NCBI GenBank assembly: GCA_938014245.1 | Contig: CALLSD010000005.1 | Span: forward strand, 1-64,000 | DNA from: an uncultured Actinomyces sp. | GTDB lineage: Bacteria > Actinomycetota > Actinomycetes > Actinomycetales > Actinomycetaceae | Reading direction: 5' to 3' | Length of the DNA stretch: 64,000 bases | Shown here: piece after piece, positions 25,725-33,581 of the stretch | How the letters are laid out: every line of letters starts with the position of its first letter | Position numbering within the stretch: position 1 is the stretch's first letter | Translations under genes and position numbers: made by a program | The notes under the pieces: generated by a model | Told to the model about the DNA's origin: nothing | What the model saw: only the letters and a program-made list of their open reading frames with translations | The model's database searches: none

Positions 25725-27179
25725 ATGAGTGAAACACTGCCTGAGGCCTCGGACCACCCGGGGGCTGAGCAAAGCGCATGTCCGCGTTTGGAGCGTCCTC
25801 GCCCACAGCATCCGCCCGTCTACCAGCACGCCTCGGAAAAACTCGATTTCCTTCAAGAACGTGACTGGGGCTTCGATGACGTTGTTGACGCTCTTTTCTT
25901 TATCTTCTCCGGAATCGCAACACTGTGGCTCGCATACGTGTTTTTGGCGGGTTCCATCAGGCTTAAACCCACCGCAATTGCCTGGTTTGCCATCTGTTGG
26001 GGAGTGACTGCCTACCTTGCGCTTCCGCGACTTCATCAGCTTCTCACATGGCTCTATGTCCCCGACTATTTCATTGGGCGCACCAGGACTGCTGATGGCT
26101 TGCTGGGTGACCCGGTGAATCTGGCACTGCTGGGTAGTGAAATTGATATTCACGCAGCGATGACTGCTGCAGGTTGGGTGCGAGCCGACCCCATCAGCCC
26201 CAGAAGTGTGCTCCGTGTGATCCGTTCATGGCTCACTCGCCAGCACTATGATTCTGCGCCGGTATCAAACTTGGTGCTCTTCGGGCGAAAACAGCATTTT
26301 GCTTATCAAAAATCAGTTCCAGGGAAGTCGTCGGAGCGCCACCATGTGCGTTTTTGGCGCACTCCTCAAGGATGGGTCCTCCCCGGCGGTAGGCGGGTCG
26401 AGTGGCTTGCCGCTGGTACCTATGACCGGGCAATTGGTCTGAGCCTGCTCACCTTCCAAATCACTCACAAGATCGATGCGGATATCGACATTGAGCGCAA
26501 CTTCATCGTTGATGATGTCCTCTATGCCTGCGAGGATGCCCGCGTCGAAATCTTGCCTGACTTCTTCAGTGCCTATCACGATAAGAACGGTGGCGGTGAC
26601 CGAGTCGTCACCGACGGTGACCTCTACCTTCTCGATGTCACCGACGTTGAAGTTGATGACGAAGACACGGTTCAAATCGCTGACGCCCATGTCGTTGATA
26701 CGCGGGCACATCGCCGGCGCCCCACTCAGTTGATCGTCGGAATGATGCTGGTAGCCTGCATGGTTCTGACCGAGGTTATCAATGCGGTGCTTATTTTGCG
26801 AAACCCTTGGAAGTACGCCGCGATCAATGTCGGACCCCTTGATGAGCTTGCAGAATCGCAGATTAATCTCCTTGCGCTGCGTCTGACGGTTGGTCTTGTT
26901 TCTGTCATTCTGGTTGGTCTGGTGATCGTCACCGCCGCACTCACGTGGCAGGGACACCCTCGTGCGCGAATCATCTTGATGACCGCGCTGAGCTTGAACA
27001 TTCTTGTCGCCGTAGCCGATATAGCCCACTCGGGAACAAGTCATATCTTGCTGATGACTCTGATCGGATCATCGCTCAACGTTTTGGCACTTCTTGCCTT
27101 GTCGGCGAGGGCATGCCATCAGTGGGTACGCGAACGCAAACGGGATCGAATCGCAGCAGCTCTTGAGCGTGCCTTCTGA
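25725..27179 (+). CDS. Integral membrane protein with LssY C-terminal domain
   Basis: Protein of 484 residues. Two membrane helices lie near residues 55-105, then a hydrophilic domain (about 115-340), then about four helices to the end. The hydrophilic part matches the LssY_C domain found next to phosphatase and export genes: DPVNLALLGSEIDIHAAM, AGWVRADPIS, SNLVLFGRKQHFAYQK and HVRFWR. Biochemical role unknown. ATG 25725 has AGGATGGG nearby. It is convergent with the ThiB-like gene, with only eight bases between the stops, so no terminator separates them. Confidence 0.75.
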   Translation: MSETLPEASDHPGAEQSACPRLERPRPQHPPVYQHASEKLDFLQERDWGFDDVVDALFFIFSGIATLWLAYVFLAGSIRLKPTAIAWFAICWGVTAYLALPRLHQLLTWLYVPDYFIGRTRTADGLLGDPVNLALLGSEIDIHAAMTAAGWVRADPISPRSVLRVIRSWLTRQHYDSAPVSNLVLFGRKQHFAYQKSVPGKSSERHHVRFWRTPQGWVLPGGRRVEWLAAGTYDRAIGLSLLTFQITHKIDADIDIERNFIVDDVLYACEDARVEILPDFFSAYHDKNGGGDRVVTDGDLYLLDVTDVEVDDEDTVQIADAHVVDTRAHRRRPTQLIVGMMLVACMVLTEVINAVLILRNPWKYAAINVGPLDELAESQINLLALRLTVGLVSVILVGLVIVTAALTWQGHPRARIILMTALSLNILVAVADIAHSGTSHILLMTLIGSSLNVLALLALSARACHQWVRERKRDRIAAALERAF

Positions 27180-27187
27180 AAAGCGTC

Positions 27188-28225
27188 TTAGTTTGTTGGC
27201 GCCATAAACCAGGCTGCACGCGAATCCGCTGCAATTCCCTCGTTATACGCCAAAGCGGCGTATGCGGCCGAGTCCTTGCCCAGTTGCGAGGAAAGGAATG
27301 CGCGGAAGGAATCCACGGCCTCGGTGTGAGTGGAAGCCGGTAGGGGAGCGGCCAGTACCTCGCGGGAAATGCACGATCCTGGGATCGCTTGGGCGCGGCT
27401 TTCCGTGCCCGTGTTCGAGGCGGCGGCAACTGCCAGGCGCGCATCCCACACGAGGATCGGGCGCGCGTGAGAGCCTTGTGCAGACTCGGCTTCGGGAATG
27501 ATTGAGGCGCGGTCGGCGGGGATTGTGACGCTCCACTGACCCAACGCGTCACCGGTCGAAGAGGAGAAGCTTCCCGATTCGCGCAGGTCGGCTGCCCAAT
27601 CCTCGAAACCCTCTCCGAGAGCCTTCTGGGCGTTGGCGATGTACTGGCCTCCGACTGCCGAATTCTCCGGGGGAAGCGCGGTGAGCGGCGCGTAGGTTGA
27701 GGACGAGAGCTCCGCTAGAGAGTTTGGTAGCGCCTTGCGGTTTGCGGAAAACCATGAGCGATCCGCGTAGGCGCAAATCGGGTCGTTGCCGATTGCCGTG
27801 GGGGAAGTCGTCGCGCCCAGGGAAGCGGCGGTCACTGAATCGATACCGAAGAGGATATCGGCATCGAGAGAACTTGAAATAGAGGAGGCGGGGAATTGCT
27901 CAATGGTGTAGCCGCTTGCGGCCTCGAAGGCCGAGACGTAGTCGTCGGGGAGCTGCCAGCCGGGTGCGTAAGCAATGCGCAGGGTTCCACTTCCGCGCGG
28001 GATTCCTTGGTCACCGCTTGCCTTCGTATGCTTCGCTACTGCCGAGGCCGAGCCCGCCTGGGTGGAAGAGCTTGAGTCTGTGCGGAAAGGATCGTCCGTC
28101 CAGTGGGCTCCCTGAGGGATTGACGGGGAGCAGGCGCTGAGCGCAAGCGCACATAGGAGAGCGGCGCTGGCGAAGCGGCGAGCTTGGACTTGAGTGGACG
28201 GAGAGGCGGTATTGGTCTTTCGCAC
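27188..28225 (-). CDS. ThiB-like substrate-binding lipoprotein (orphan)
   Basis: Exported lipoprotein of 345 residues; lipobox ALSAC with the cysteine at about residue 32. The mature part (LRIAYAPGWQLPDDYVSAFE, then SLDADILFGIDS, then SNRKALPNSLAEL) resembles periplasmic binding proteins of the thiamine/iron (ThiB-AfuA) type. No permease or ATPase gene is adjacent, so it is an orphan or uses a remote transporter. A Ser/Thr-rich linker follows the cysteine. Thiamine as ligand is inference from family resemblance; iron or another small cation complex is possible. Confidence 0.65.
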   Translation of the reverse strand: MRKTNTASPSTQVQARRFASAALLCALALSACSPSIPQGAHWTDDPFRTDSSSSTQAGSASAVAKHTKASGDQGIPRGSGTLRIAYAPGWQLPDDYVSAFEAASGYTIEQFPASSISSSLDADILFGIDSVTAASLGATTSPTAIGNDPICAYADRSWFSANRKALPNSLAELSSSTYAPLTALPPENSAVGGQYIANAQKALGEGFEDWAADLRESGSFSSSTGDALGQWSVTIPADRASIIPEAESAQGSHARPILVWDARLAVAAASNTGTESRAQAIPGSCISREVLAAPLPASTHTEAVDSFRAFLSSQLGKDSAAYAALAYNEGIAADSRAAWFMAPTN

Positions 28226-28329
28226 CGTACCAGTCTAAGCAATAGTGCATAGAAGGTGAGATATTCGCGCGTCGATAGGGCAAAATGTTGGTATCGAGTG
28301 TTCGATGCGATCTGATGCAAGGAGTCATC

Positions 28330-28623
28330 ATGGGAAGCAGTCTCAGTCAGAAACTTATTACCGCAGGGCTGTCTATGGCCGTCGGTTTCGTGGCCGGAAA
28401 GGTCGCGGAGCTGGGCTGGAAGGCTGTGACCGGTCAGACCGCACCTCAGGATGATGACGGTACGGCATCCTTGGTTTCGGTGGTGACCTTCGCGGCGGTT
28501 TCTGCCGCTATTGCGGCGGTTGCTCAGCGCGGCGTGGTGAATAAGACGAATAAGTGGTTTGCGCCGGTTGAAGCCGCGTCGCAGATCCTGTCGGATCTTG
28601 ATCAGCCGGCTATCGCAAATTAG
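28330..28623 (+). CDS. DUF4235 small membrane protein
   Basis: Protein of 97 residues with two hydrophobic segments (about 10-24 and 50-67) typical of the DUF4235 family of actinobacterial membrane proteins, whose function is unknown. Conserved positions include GFVAGKVAELGWKAVTG near the start. ATG 28330 has AAGGAG five bases upstream, which rules out the longer frame from 28285. Its last 14 bases overlap the end of the convergent gene on the other strand. Confidence 0.8.
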   Translation: MGSSLSQKLITAGLSMAVGFVAGKVAELGWKAVTGQTAPQDDDGTASLVSVVTFAAVSAAIAAVAQRGVVNKTNKWFAPVEAASQILSDLDQPAIAN

Positions 28624-28981
28624 AAAATAGCGGAAGATACGTGGAAAGATCGGTGCGCTGTCCCGAGGCCTGAAGGTCCCCGTGGGAGAGCGCGTCATTC
28701 CAATCCAGCATTCCGCATGCCAGTTTGAGCCAGGTTTCTGGTGACATTTCGATCACCGCCGGGGGAGTCCCTCGGCGGTGAGTCGTACCCGGGAGGATTT
28801 GCGTGGCACTGGCCGGGGGAACGCGGAGTTCGGCAGAACGACCGGGGTGTAGGGCTGCGATTTCTTCGAGCGTGTAGCGTACGGCGGTGAAGAGAGTTGC
28901 GCGCGAGGTGCTTTCGGGGGCGCGGTACCACGTGAGGAGCGCGGTGTGGCCTTCTGCTGGATCAATGCGCCGTTTTGCCAT
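28610..28981 (-). CDS. Sterol-carrier-like small protein
   Basis: Soluble protein of 123 residues that looks like the actinobacterial SCP-like family: a basic start with RRIDPAEGHTAL, a middle VRYTLEEIAALHPGRSAELRVPP segment, and a C-terminal EMSPETWLKLACGMLDW block. The last block is the lipid-binding-fold signature I rely on. Binding of a hydrophobic ligand is a family-level guess. It is convergent with, and overlaps the end of, the DUF4235 gene. Confidence 0.6.
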   Translation of the reverse strand: MAKRRIDPAEGHTALLTWYRAPESTSRATLFTAVRYTLEEIAALHPGRSAELRVPPASATQILPGTTHRRGTPPAVIEMSPETWLKLACGMLDWNDALSHGDLQASGQRTDLSTYLPLFSNLR

Positions 28982-29059
28982 GTCGTCAGTTTAGGTTGCT
29001 TCGTCTATCTTGGCGTGGAATTGCCCGATCCTGCCAGATCCGCTATTGTGGGGTGCCGA

Positions 29060-29146
29060 GGTAGCGTGTCCGAGCGGCCGAAGGTGCAGCACTCGAAATG
29101 CTGTGTGGTGTAACAGCCACCCAGGGTTCAAATCCCTGCGCTACCG
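29060..29146 (+). tRNA. tRNA-Ser (CGA)
   Basis: An 87-base class II tRNA with acceptor stem GGTAGCG/CGCTACC and discriminator G. The anticodon loop CTCGAAA gives CGA (Ser), there is a long variable arm, and the T-loop is TTCAAAT. CCA is not encoded. The accessory region begins about 110 bases downstream. Confidence 0.95.
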
Positions 29147-29154
29147 CGTTTAGG

Positions 29155-29193
29155 CTTGTGGCCCCAACTGATGTTGGGGCCACAAGTTTTTTT
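29155..29193 (+). terminator. Terminator of tRNA-Ser
   Basis: A perfect 14-bp stem (29155-29168 with 29173-29186), a TGAT loop and seven Ts. Confidence 0.92.
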
Positions 29194-29259
29194 GTTCGGC
29201 AGGTGAGATTCGGTGCTGGGTGCAAGGGATCTGGGGGTAATAGGGGTCATAGGACACTG

Positions 29260-29282
29260 GGGTTATAGGACACCACGTGTTG
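29260..29282 (+). repeat. Left terminal inverted repeat
   Basis: GGGTTATAGGACA, two bases, then ACGTGTTG: 21 of 23 positions match the reverse complement of 34952-34974. Two further tip-like copies (GGGTAATAGG at 29235 and GGGTCATAGG at 29244) lie just outside it. Confidence 0.85.
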
Positions 29283-29371
29283 CTGGAAGGGTGATTTTTT
29301 GGCTTTGCCGCGCGGGAAAGTTACTATTCAAAAACACTCTTACCCGACAGCTGACAGGCAACCTCAGTATC

Positions 29372-29635
29372 GTGACGGACGAAACCGAGAGAGCAAAGCT
29401 CGTAGAACGCCTCAACAACTCGACGCTCCCCAGCGAAGTCAAAGAAACCCTGAGCCCGGTCATTGAATCTGCCCACACCCTCGAAGAAACGCGCGCCCAG
29501 CTCGCCCATGCCAAGCGTGAAACCAACGATGCCAACGCCAAGCTTGACGAGATGACTCACCGCGAATCAACAGCCCGTGATGAAGAAACCCTCGCTGACC
29601 ATCAGAGCGAACACACCGACCTAAAGCCGCACTAG
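29372..29635 (+). CDS. Short coiled-coil protein, possible mobilisation remnant
   Basis: Reading frame of about 87 residues from GTG 29372. It is strongly charged and helical (ERAKLVERLNNSTLP, then a Glu/Thr/Ala/His-rich stretch), so a coiled coil is likely. The open frame continues upstream into the inverted-repeat end, so the true start is unknown and the gene may be truncated at its 5' side. A second charged ORF and a DUF4913 remnant follow on the same strand, a pattern common in actinobacterial mobilisable elements. I do not recognise the family. Confidence 0.35.
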   Translation: MTDETERAKLVERLNNSTLPSEVKETLSPVIESAHTLEETRAQLAHAKRETNDANAKLDEMTHRESTARDEETLADHQSEHTDLKPH

Positions 29636-29664
29636 GCCTTGCCAGCGAGGACGAAAAGAACACA

Positions 29665-29940
29665 ATGGCCACCCGCGCGCAAATGGCCAAGAATGCTACT
29701 CAAGACGCGAGCAACGATGTTGGCGACGCGCGAACACACCTAAGCCACGCCACTGCCCGCGAGACCCAAGCGAGAGCACACGACGTTGGGACGGCTCAGA
29801 CGCAAACATCCGCGCGCATCGCGAAAGAATCATTCCCCTTCTCAGCCCTCAAAAGCCTGCGCGCCCGCTTGGGAAAAAGACTGCGGTTTCCACTACGCCC
29901 CGACCCTGCGCGCACCCAGTCCACCGAACGTAGCCGATAA
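29665..29940 (+). CDS. Small hypothetical protein in mobile region
   Basis: Reading frame of 91 residues with an Ala/Thr/His/Arg-rich helical first half (NATQDASNDVGDARTHLSHA) and an Arg/Pro-rich C-terminus. GAGGAC lies upstream at poor spacing. No family recognised. It lies between the coiled-coil ORF and the DUF4913 remnant; it may be a real mobilisation accessory gene or debris of one. Confidence 0.35.
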   Translation: MATRAQMAKNATQDASNDVGDARTHLSHATARETQARAHDVGTAQTQTSARIAKESFPFSALKSLRARLGKRLRFPLRPDPARTQSTERSR

Positions 29941-29960
29941 CACCCCTTGGGCAGCCTCTC

Positions 29961-30339
29961 ATGAACGATGACCCTGAAGAAGAAATTAAACAAGAAGAAA
30001 CAGGTGCAGCAGAGCCCGAACTGCTCTACTCCGATGCGCACCTGGTTCGAGGACTACCTGTCCTACGTGTATCGGCGTGACCTTGGCCAATCCACCACGC
30101 TCTGGTGCGACCGCTGGTTTGACCGCCCTGAAGCCATGACCCGCATACAGACTCTGTGGCGATCCTGGGAAGCAGCCCGCCAAAATGACACAATGAGTGG
30201 CCTAGCCACATGGTTTGTCAACATCGCCGACCCGATGATGCGCGAACTCTTCAGCCCCGAAGACACATTCAAACCCTGTATTGACCGCCACGAAGTGCGC
30301 GCCCCCGACAAAGAACACCTACCATTCCAACCCTTCTAG
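29961..30339 (+). pseudogene. DUF4913 protein, disrupted by a frameshift
   Basis: DUF4913 proteins occur in actinobacterial plasmids and conjugative elements. The acidic N-terminus (MNDDPEEEIKQEETGAAEPE) reads in the frame starting at 29961. The conserved core (FEDYLSYVYRRDL, TTLWCDRWFDRPEAM, then ADPMMRELFSP) reads one frame over. The switch is needed near 30035, inside cgatgcgcacctgg. The N-terminal frame alone stops after 39 codons, and the core alone could restart at ATG 29968. The conserved WC, RP-EA and DPMMR positions make the family call reasonable. Confidence 0.6.
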
Positions 30340-30378
30340 AAAGAACTGCGCCAAGACTTTCACATGAACAGATGAAAA

Positions 30379-32124
30379 CTATGACCGGTTATGCAACGAG
30401 TTTGAATCTGAGTCATGGGCTGTCTCATCGTCATTCAAGAGTGTCAACGCCTTGGTGAGAAGAATAGGTAGGAGACGATCGAACTCGCGAACACCTTCGT
30501 CGTTGAGCCCAGAGGTGTGCATGACGATGTTACGCAAATATGCGATGACTCGGAGCTCCTTCTCGTCAATCTTGTAGGAATCGGGGATCACCGTCGCTTT
30601 AGGATCATCAAAGTACCTGTTCAACGAGGATAGGAGGTATCGAATACCTACGTAGGCGGGATCATCAGTCTGTCTTCGATAACTCGGCTTTACCTTGTCA
30701 TTGGTAAACAAGTCCTGCTCTGCGTGTTTCCCATGCTTCACTTCCGCGCGCGCATTCCCTGATAAAGAGAGCTGGCGTTCTCGGATTGCTGTGCGAGCGA
30801 GGTTTTCAAGCGTGAACAGAAACTGATACTGAAGAGCCGCTTGCGTGCTTCCACGACCAGCAACGTCAAGCCATTTCTTAGCGATTGTGGCGATCTGAGG
30901 ATCGTTTGCGTCGTGCGAAATATCATCAATCCACTTAGCGACCTCATCTCCAACTGCATGGGCGAGATCTTCAGATGCGCGTTCGACACGATGGATACTC
31001 TTATTCTCAGCATCACCTGTCTGCTTCGATTCACGTCTCCACGAGTCCCATTGTGAGGCAATCGTGCCAAGAGCTTTTGTGAACCCGTCAAGCATTGTGT
31101 CAAACTGCTCGTTCCCATCAACGACGCCTTCTCGTGACGACGTAAAAGGATCTGCATCAATTGTGGCGTCAAGTTCATCAAAATGGATCTGCCCATAGAG
31201 GTACTGCGTGAAAAGACGAGCATCGGGGCAACGACGCAGAATATCTTTTTCACGTAAACGCCCGTTCACGTACAGATCCACTGTTAGATGCTCCCCCGTG
31301 CCTCGAATTTGTCGATATGATGGCTTGTGAACAGACGCGATAAAACCGTGAACTCCTGGAGCAAACTCAATCTTCGACATTCGTGTTGCTGACGGACACA
31401 ACGCAAGATAAGGGTCATCGGGTGTGTCTTGTACCCATATAAATTGAGTATGTTCTGCAAGGTCTGTAAGATCTTTGACAGTGATTGGGTCGTCATTGAA
31501 CCGAATCTCAAAACTCTCATCACGGATCGTGTGAGTGAAGAAAAGGGCGATGAGCCGACGAAGTGCGTCACACGTGCTGTTTTGTACTCGAACGTTTTCA
31601 AGATAGAGCGCGGTTCCATGTTGTTTCGTGCTCAATGCATCAAGGGCTTGCTGGGCGGGTGCGCCAAGCTGCACATCATGAGGGTTACCGTCATTCGTGA
31701 TTTGAGCGTCCAGAACGGAGTTATCGATCAGACAGCCAACTACTGACGACCCGTTTTTGAGCGATGCAACACTTACCATATCGGCGCACGACAACAATGC
31801 AAGCTTGCCGATGCCTTTCGCTCCAATAAAAGCTCTTTTAAGTCGTGCAGAACGGGTCGTCTTGCGGTCTTTACGTTTGGAATAACCGATTCGTAAGAAA
31901 TGATGCTGCAGGTCGGTAGCATCCATGCCTTCACCGTCATCAACAATCAACATTGATTGTGACTTACGGTCGTACGTGATCTCAACGTGTTCAGCGTCAG
32001 CATCCCAAGCGTTGGAGATAGCTTCACCAAGAATAGTGATGAAATTGCGATACAGCTGACGTCCGAGGTGATTGAGTACCGTCAACGAAATTTCAAACGA
32101 GAAACTGGTGTTTGGAGTGCTCAT
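30379..32124 (-). CDS. GHKL (MORC/MutL-like) ATPase with C-terminal HEPN-like motif
   Basis: Protein of 581 residues. The Bergerat ATP site is complete: N-box E34...N38..D41, D62-D-G-E-G66, and G101-A-K-G-I-G106 followed by K. This places it near Hsp90/MutL/MORC ATPases rather than histidine kinases; there is no H-box. The middle has no nuclease motif I can see. Near the C-terminus R531-N-I-V-M-H536 followed by TSGLND fits the R-N-x3-H active site of HEPN ribonucleases. Related GHKL ATPases have been described in restriction-modification contexts (Iyer, Abhiman and Aravind). The start has AAAGGA five bases upstream and lies nine bases after a DNA methyltransferase. Probably an antiphage effector or loader; RNase activity is inference. 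Confidence 0.75.
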   Translation of the reverse strand: MSTPNTSFSFEISLTVLNHLGRQLYRNFITILGEAISNAWDADAEHVEITYDRKSQSMLIVDDGEGMDATDLQHHFLRIGYSKRKDRKTTRSARLKRAFIGAKGIGKLALLSCADMVSVASLKNGSSVVGCLIDNSVLDAQITNDGNPHDVQLGAPAQQALDALSTKQHGTALYLENVRVQNSTCDALRRLIALFFTHTIRDESFEIRFNDDPITVKDLTDLAEHTQFIWVQDTPDDPYLALCPSATRMSKIEFAPGVHGFIASVHKPSYRQIRGTGEHLTVDLYVNGRLREKDILRRCPDARLFTQYLYGQIHFDELDATIDADPFTSSREGVVDGNEQFDTMLDGFTKALGTIASQWDSWRRESKQTGDAENKSIHRVERASEDLAHAVGDEVAKWIDDISHDANDPQIATIAKKWLDVAGRGSTQAALQYQFLFTLENLARTAIRERQLSLSGNARAEVKHGKHAEQDLFTNDKVKPSYRRQTDDPAYVGIRYLLSSLNRYFDDPKATVIPDSYKIDEKELRVIAYLRNIVMHTSGLNDEGVREFDRLLPILLTKALTLLNDDETAHDSDSNSLHNRS

Positions 32125-32133
32125 ATGAATCCT

Positions 32134-33186
32134 TTAGTATTCGGCTACCTCATCGTTGATGGCACAACTCATTATAAGCGTTCCAACGTGCTTACCGAAT
32201 GGTGGGGGAACTGCATTGCCAATGAGTTTTCCTAAACGTGTCAGCCTCGGCTTCTCCCATGGAGCAATGAACTCAAAATCACGAGGAAACCCCTGCAAGA
32301 GCGCAGCCTCGCGTGGAGTGAGCGTGCGTGGCTGTGACGGATGCCCGAAACGTCCTGAGCCGTAGTTATAAAACTCAGTGGTGATCGTTGGTCCTAGCTT
32401 CGTCCCATCTATTACTCCGTAAAACGATTGAAATGATGCTCCGCTCGCCTTGCGATGGCATGGTGCACGCAACTCTTCAGGCCAGTCCCGCCATGTTCCC
32501 CCAGGAACAGATGCACGAATACGTGCGAGATTGATCGGAGACAAAGCCCGAGCATAATGCAAACGATCATGCGGATCTGCCTGTCCAGCGACAAGAGTAG
32601 GTAGTCCGCGCAGAACATCATTCACACTAGGAGCCACAACGCCACTGTCCTCGGGAATCTCAATCGAACCAAGAGCAGAAGCTACGAGCACAAGACGACG
32701 ACGTGTTTGAGCAAGACCATGCTTTTCACCTTTCAACACCGTGTAATCCACCCAATACCCACACTCACGTAGCGTCGAAAGGAAACGCTCAAAAACAGGC
32801 TGAAAACGCAACGGTGCAACATTTTCCATCGTGACAAATTCGGGTCGAGTCTGACGAACCAAACGACCAAACTCATCAAGCAGATCCCACGCCTCTTCCT
32901 CACTGGTGTCCCTGCCACGTCGCTGCTGAGAAAACGGCTGACATGGCGCACAACCTGCGAGCAACCGGTAAGGCGCATCCGCCCACACCTTATTGAGATC
33001 CTTCGCCTCAACATCCCGAACGGACGCTTCAAGGAAAGGAGCGTGAATGTTATGTTCATACGCCCACTTGCACGCCGGATTATTATCAATCCCTAAAACG
33101 ATGTTGATACCAGCTTGTTGAAGCCCAAGGGAGAGCCCACCAGCTCCGCAAAATAGGTCAATCCCCTGAATCAGTGGCTCAGTCAT
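32134..33186 (-). CDS. DNA (cytosine-5)-methyltransferase
   Basis: Enzyme of about 350 residues that transfers methyl from S-adenosylmethionine to cytosine C5 in DNA. Motif I is DLFCGAGGLSLGL, motif IV PCQPFS with the nucleophile C82, motif VI ENV, motif VIII QTRRR and motif X GNAVPP, in the right order. The target-recognition region between VIII and IX gives no clue to the site. ATG 33186 has GGAG six bases upstream and is preferred over ATG 33201. It is the first gene of a two-gene unit with the GHKL ATPase. There is no recognisable restriction endonuclease next to it, so the ATPase may supply the attack function. Confidence 0.93.
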   Translation of the reverse strand: MTEPLIQGIDLFCGAGGLSLGLQQAGINIVLGIDNNPACKWAYEHNIHAPFLEASVRDVEAKDLNKVWADAPYRLLAGCAPCQPFSQQRRGRDTSEEEAWDLLDEFGRLVRQTRPEFVTMENVAPLRFQPVFERFLSTLRECGYWVDYTVLKGEKHGLAQTRRRLVLVASALGSIEIPEDSGVVAPSVNDVLRGLPTLVAGQADPHDRLHYARALSPINLARIRASVPGGTWRDWPEELRAPCHRKASGASFQSFYGVIDGTKLGPTITTEFYNYGSGRFGHPSQPRTLTPREAALLQGFPRDFEFIAPWEKPRLTRLGKLIGNAVPPPFGKHVGTLIMSCAINDEVAEY

Positions 33187-33257
33187 GTAAGTCTCCGCCA
33201 TCCTTCAAAACTCACTCCGCAATCTAATGTTGAGAACACACGCAACTTCCCGACTCC

Positions 33258-33581
33258 TTATCTCGCGCGCCCGTGAGGAGGTTGCGAGCGGGGACGAGGA
33301 CGTGTAGCCACCGGCGGGGGAGTGGTCGTACGTTCCCTCTTACCTTTACTTCTAAGCATATTCAAGAAGCGATTGTTGGCTAAGAATTCTTGCCTCCTCA
33401 TGCATCTTGAATCCCCATTAGTACTCACGTCATCAGTCCGCGGTTCGGGTGTGACAGTGTCAATGGGCGCATCAGTTTCTGAAACAGCAGGGCGCTCCAA
33501 GACTGCAACATTTGTCTGTGAACGACCCTCCGTCGCCTGCGAGCGACGTTCAGCAATATACATAATACATACGAAACTCAT
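33258..33581 (-). CDS. Small hypothetical protein after the relaxase remnant
   Basis: Frame of about 107 residues that starts inside the last codons of the relaxase remnant. The middle is polar (VSETDAPIDTVTPEPR) and the C-terminus is Arg/Pro-rich, so it looks disordered and nucleic-acid binding. The overlap suggests it was once co-translated with the relaxase. Family not recognised. Confidence 0.35.
   Translation of the reverse strand: MSFVCIMYIAERRSQATEGRSQTNVAVLERPAVSETDAPIDTVTPEPRTDDVSTNGDSRCMRRQEFLANNRFLNMLRSKGKRERTTTPPPVATRPRPRSQPPHGRAR

Noticed and set aside
29060..29146. tRNA-Ser as integration site of the island
   Set aside because: No copy of the tRNA 3' end is seen at the far side and no integrase is present; the boundary matches IS-type ends instead.
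32134..33186. Classic type II restriction-modification pair
   Set aside because: The partner of the methyltransferase is a GHKL ATPase with no PD-(D/E)xK or HNH motif that I can see, so a standard endonuclease is not supported.
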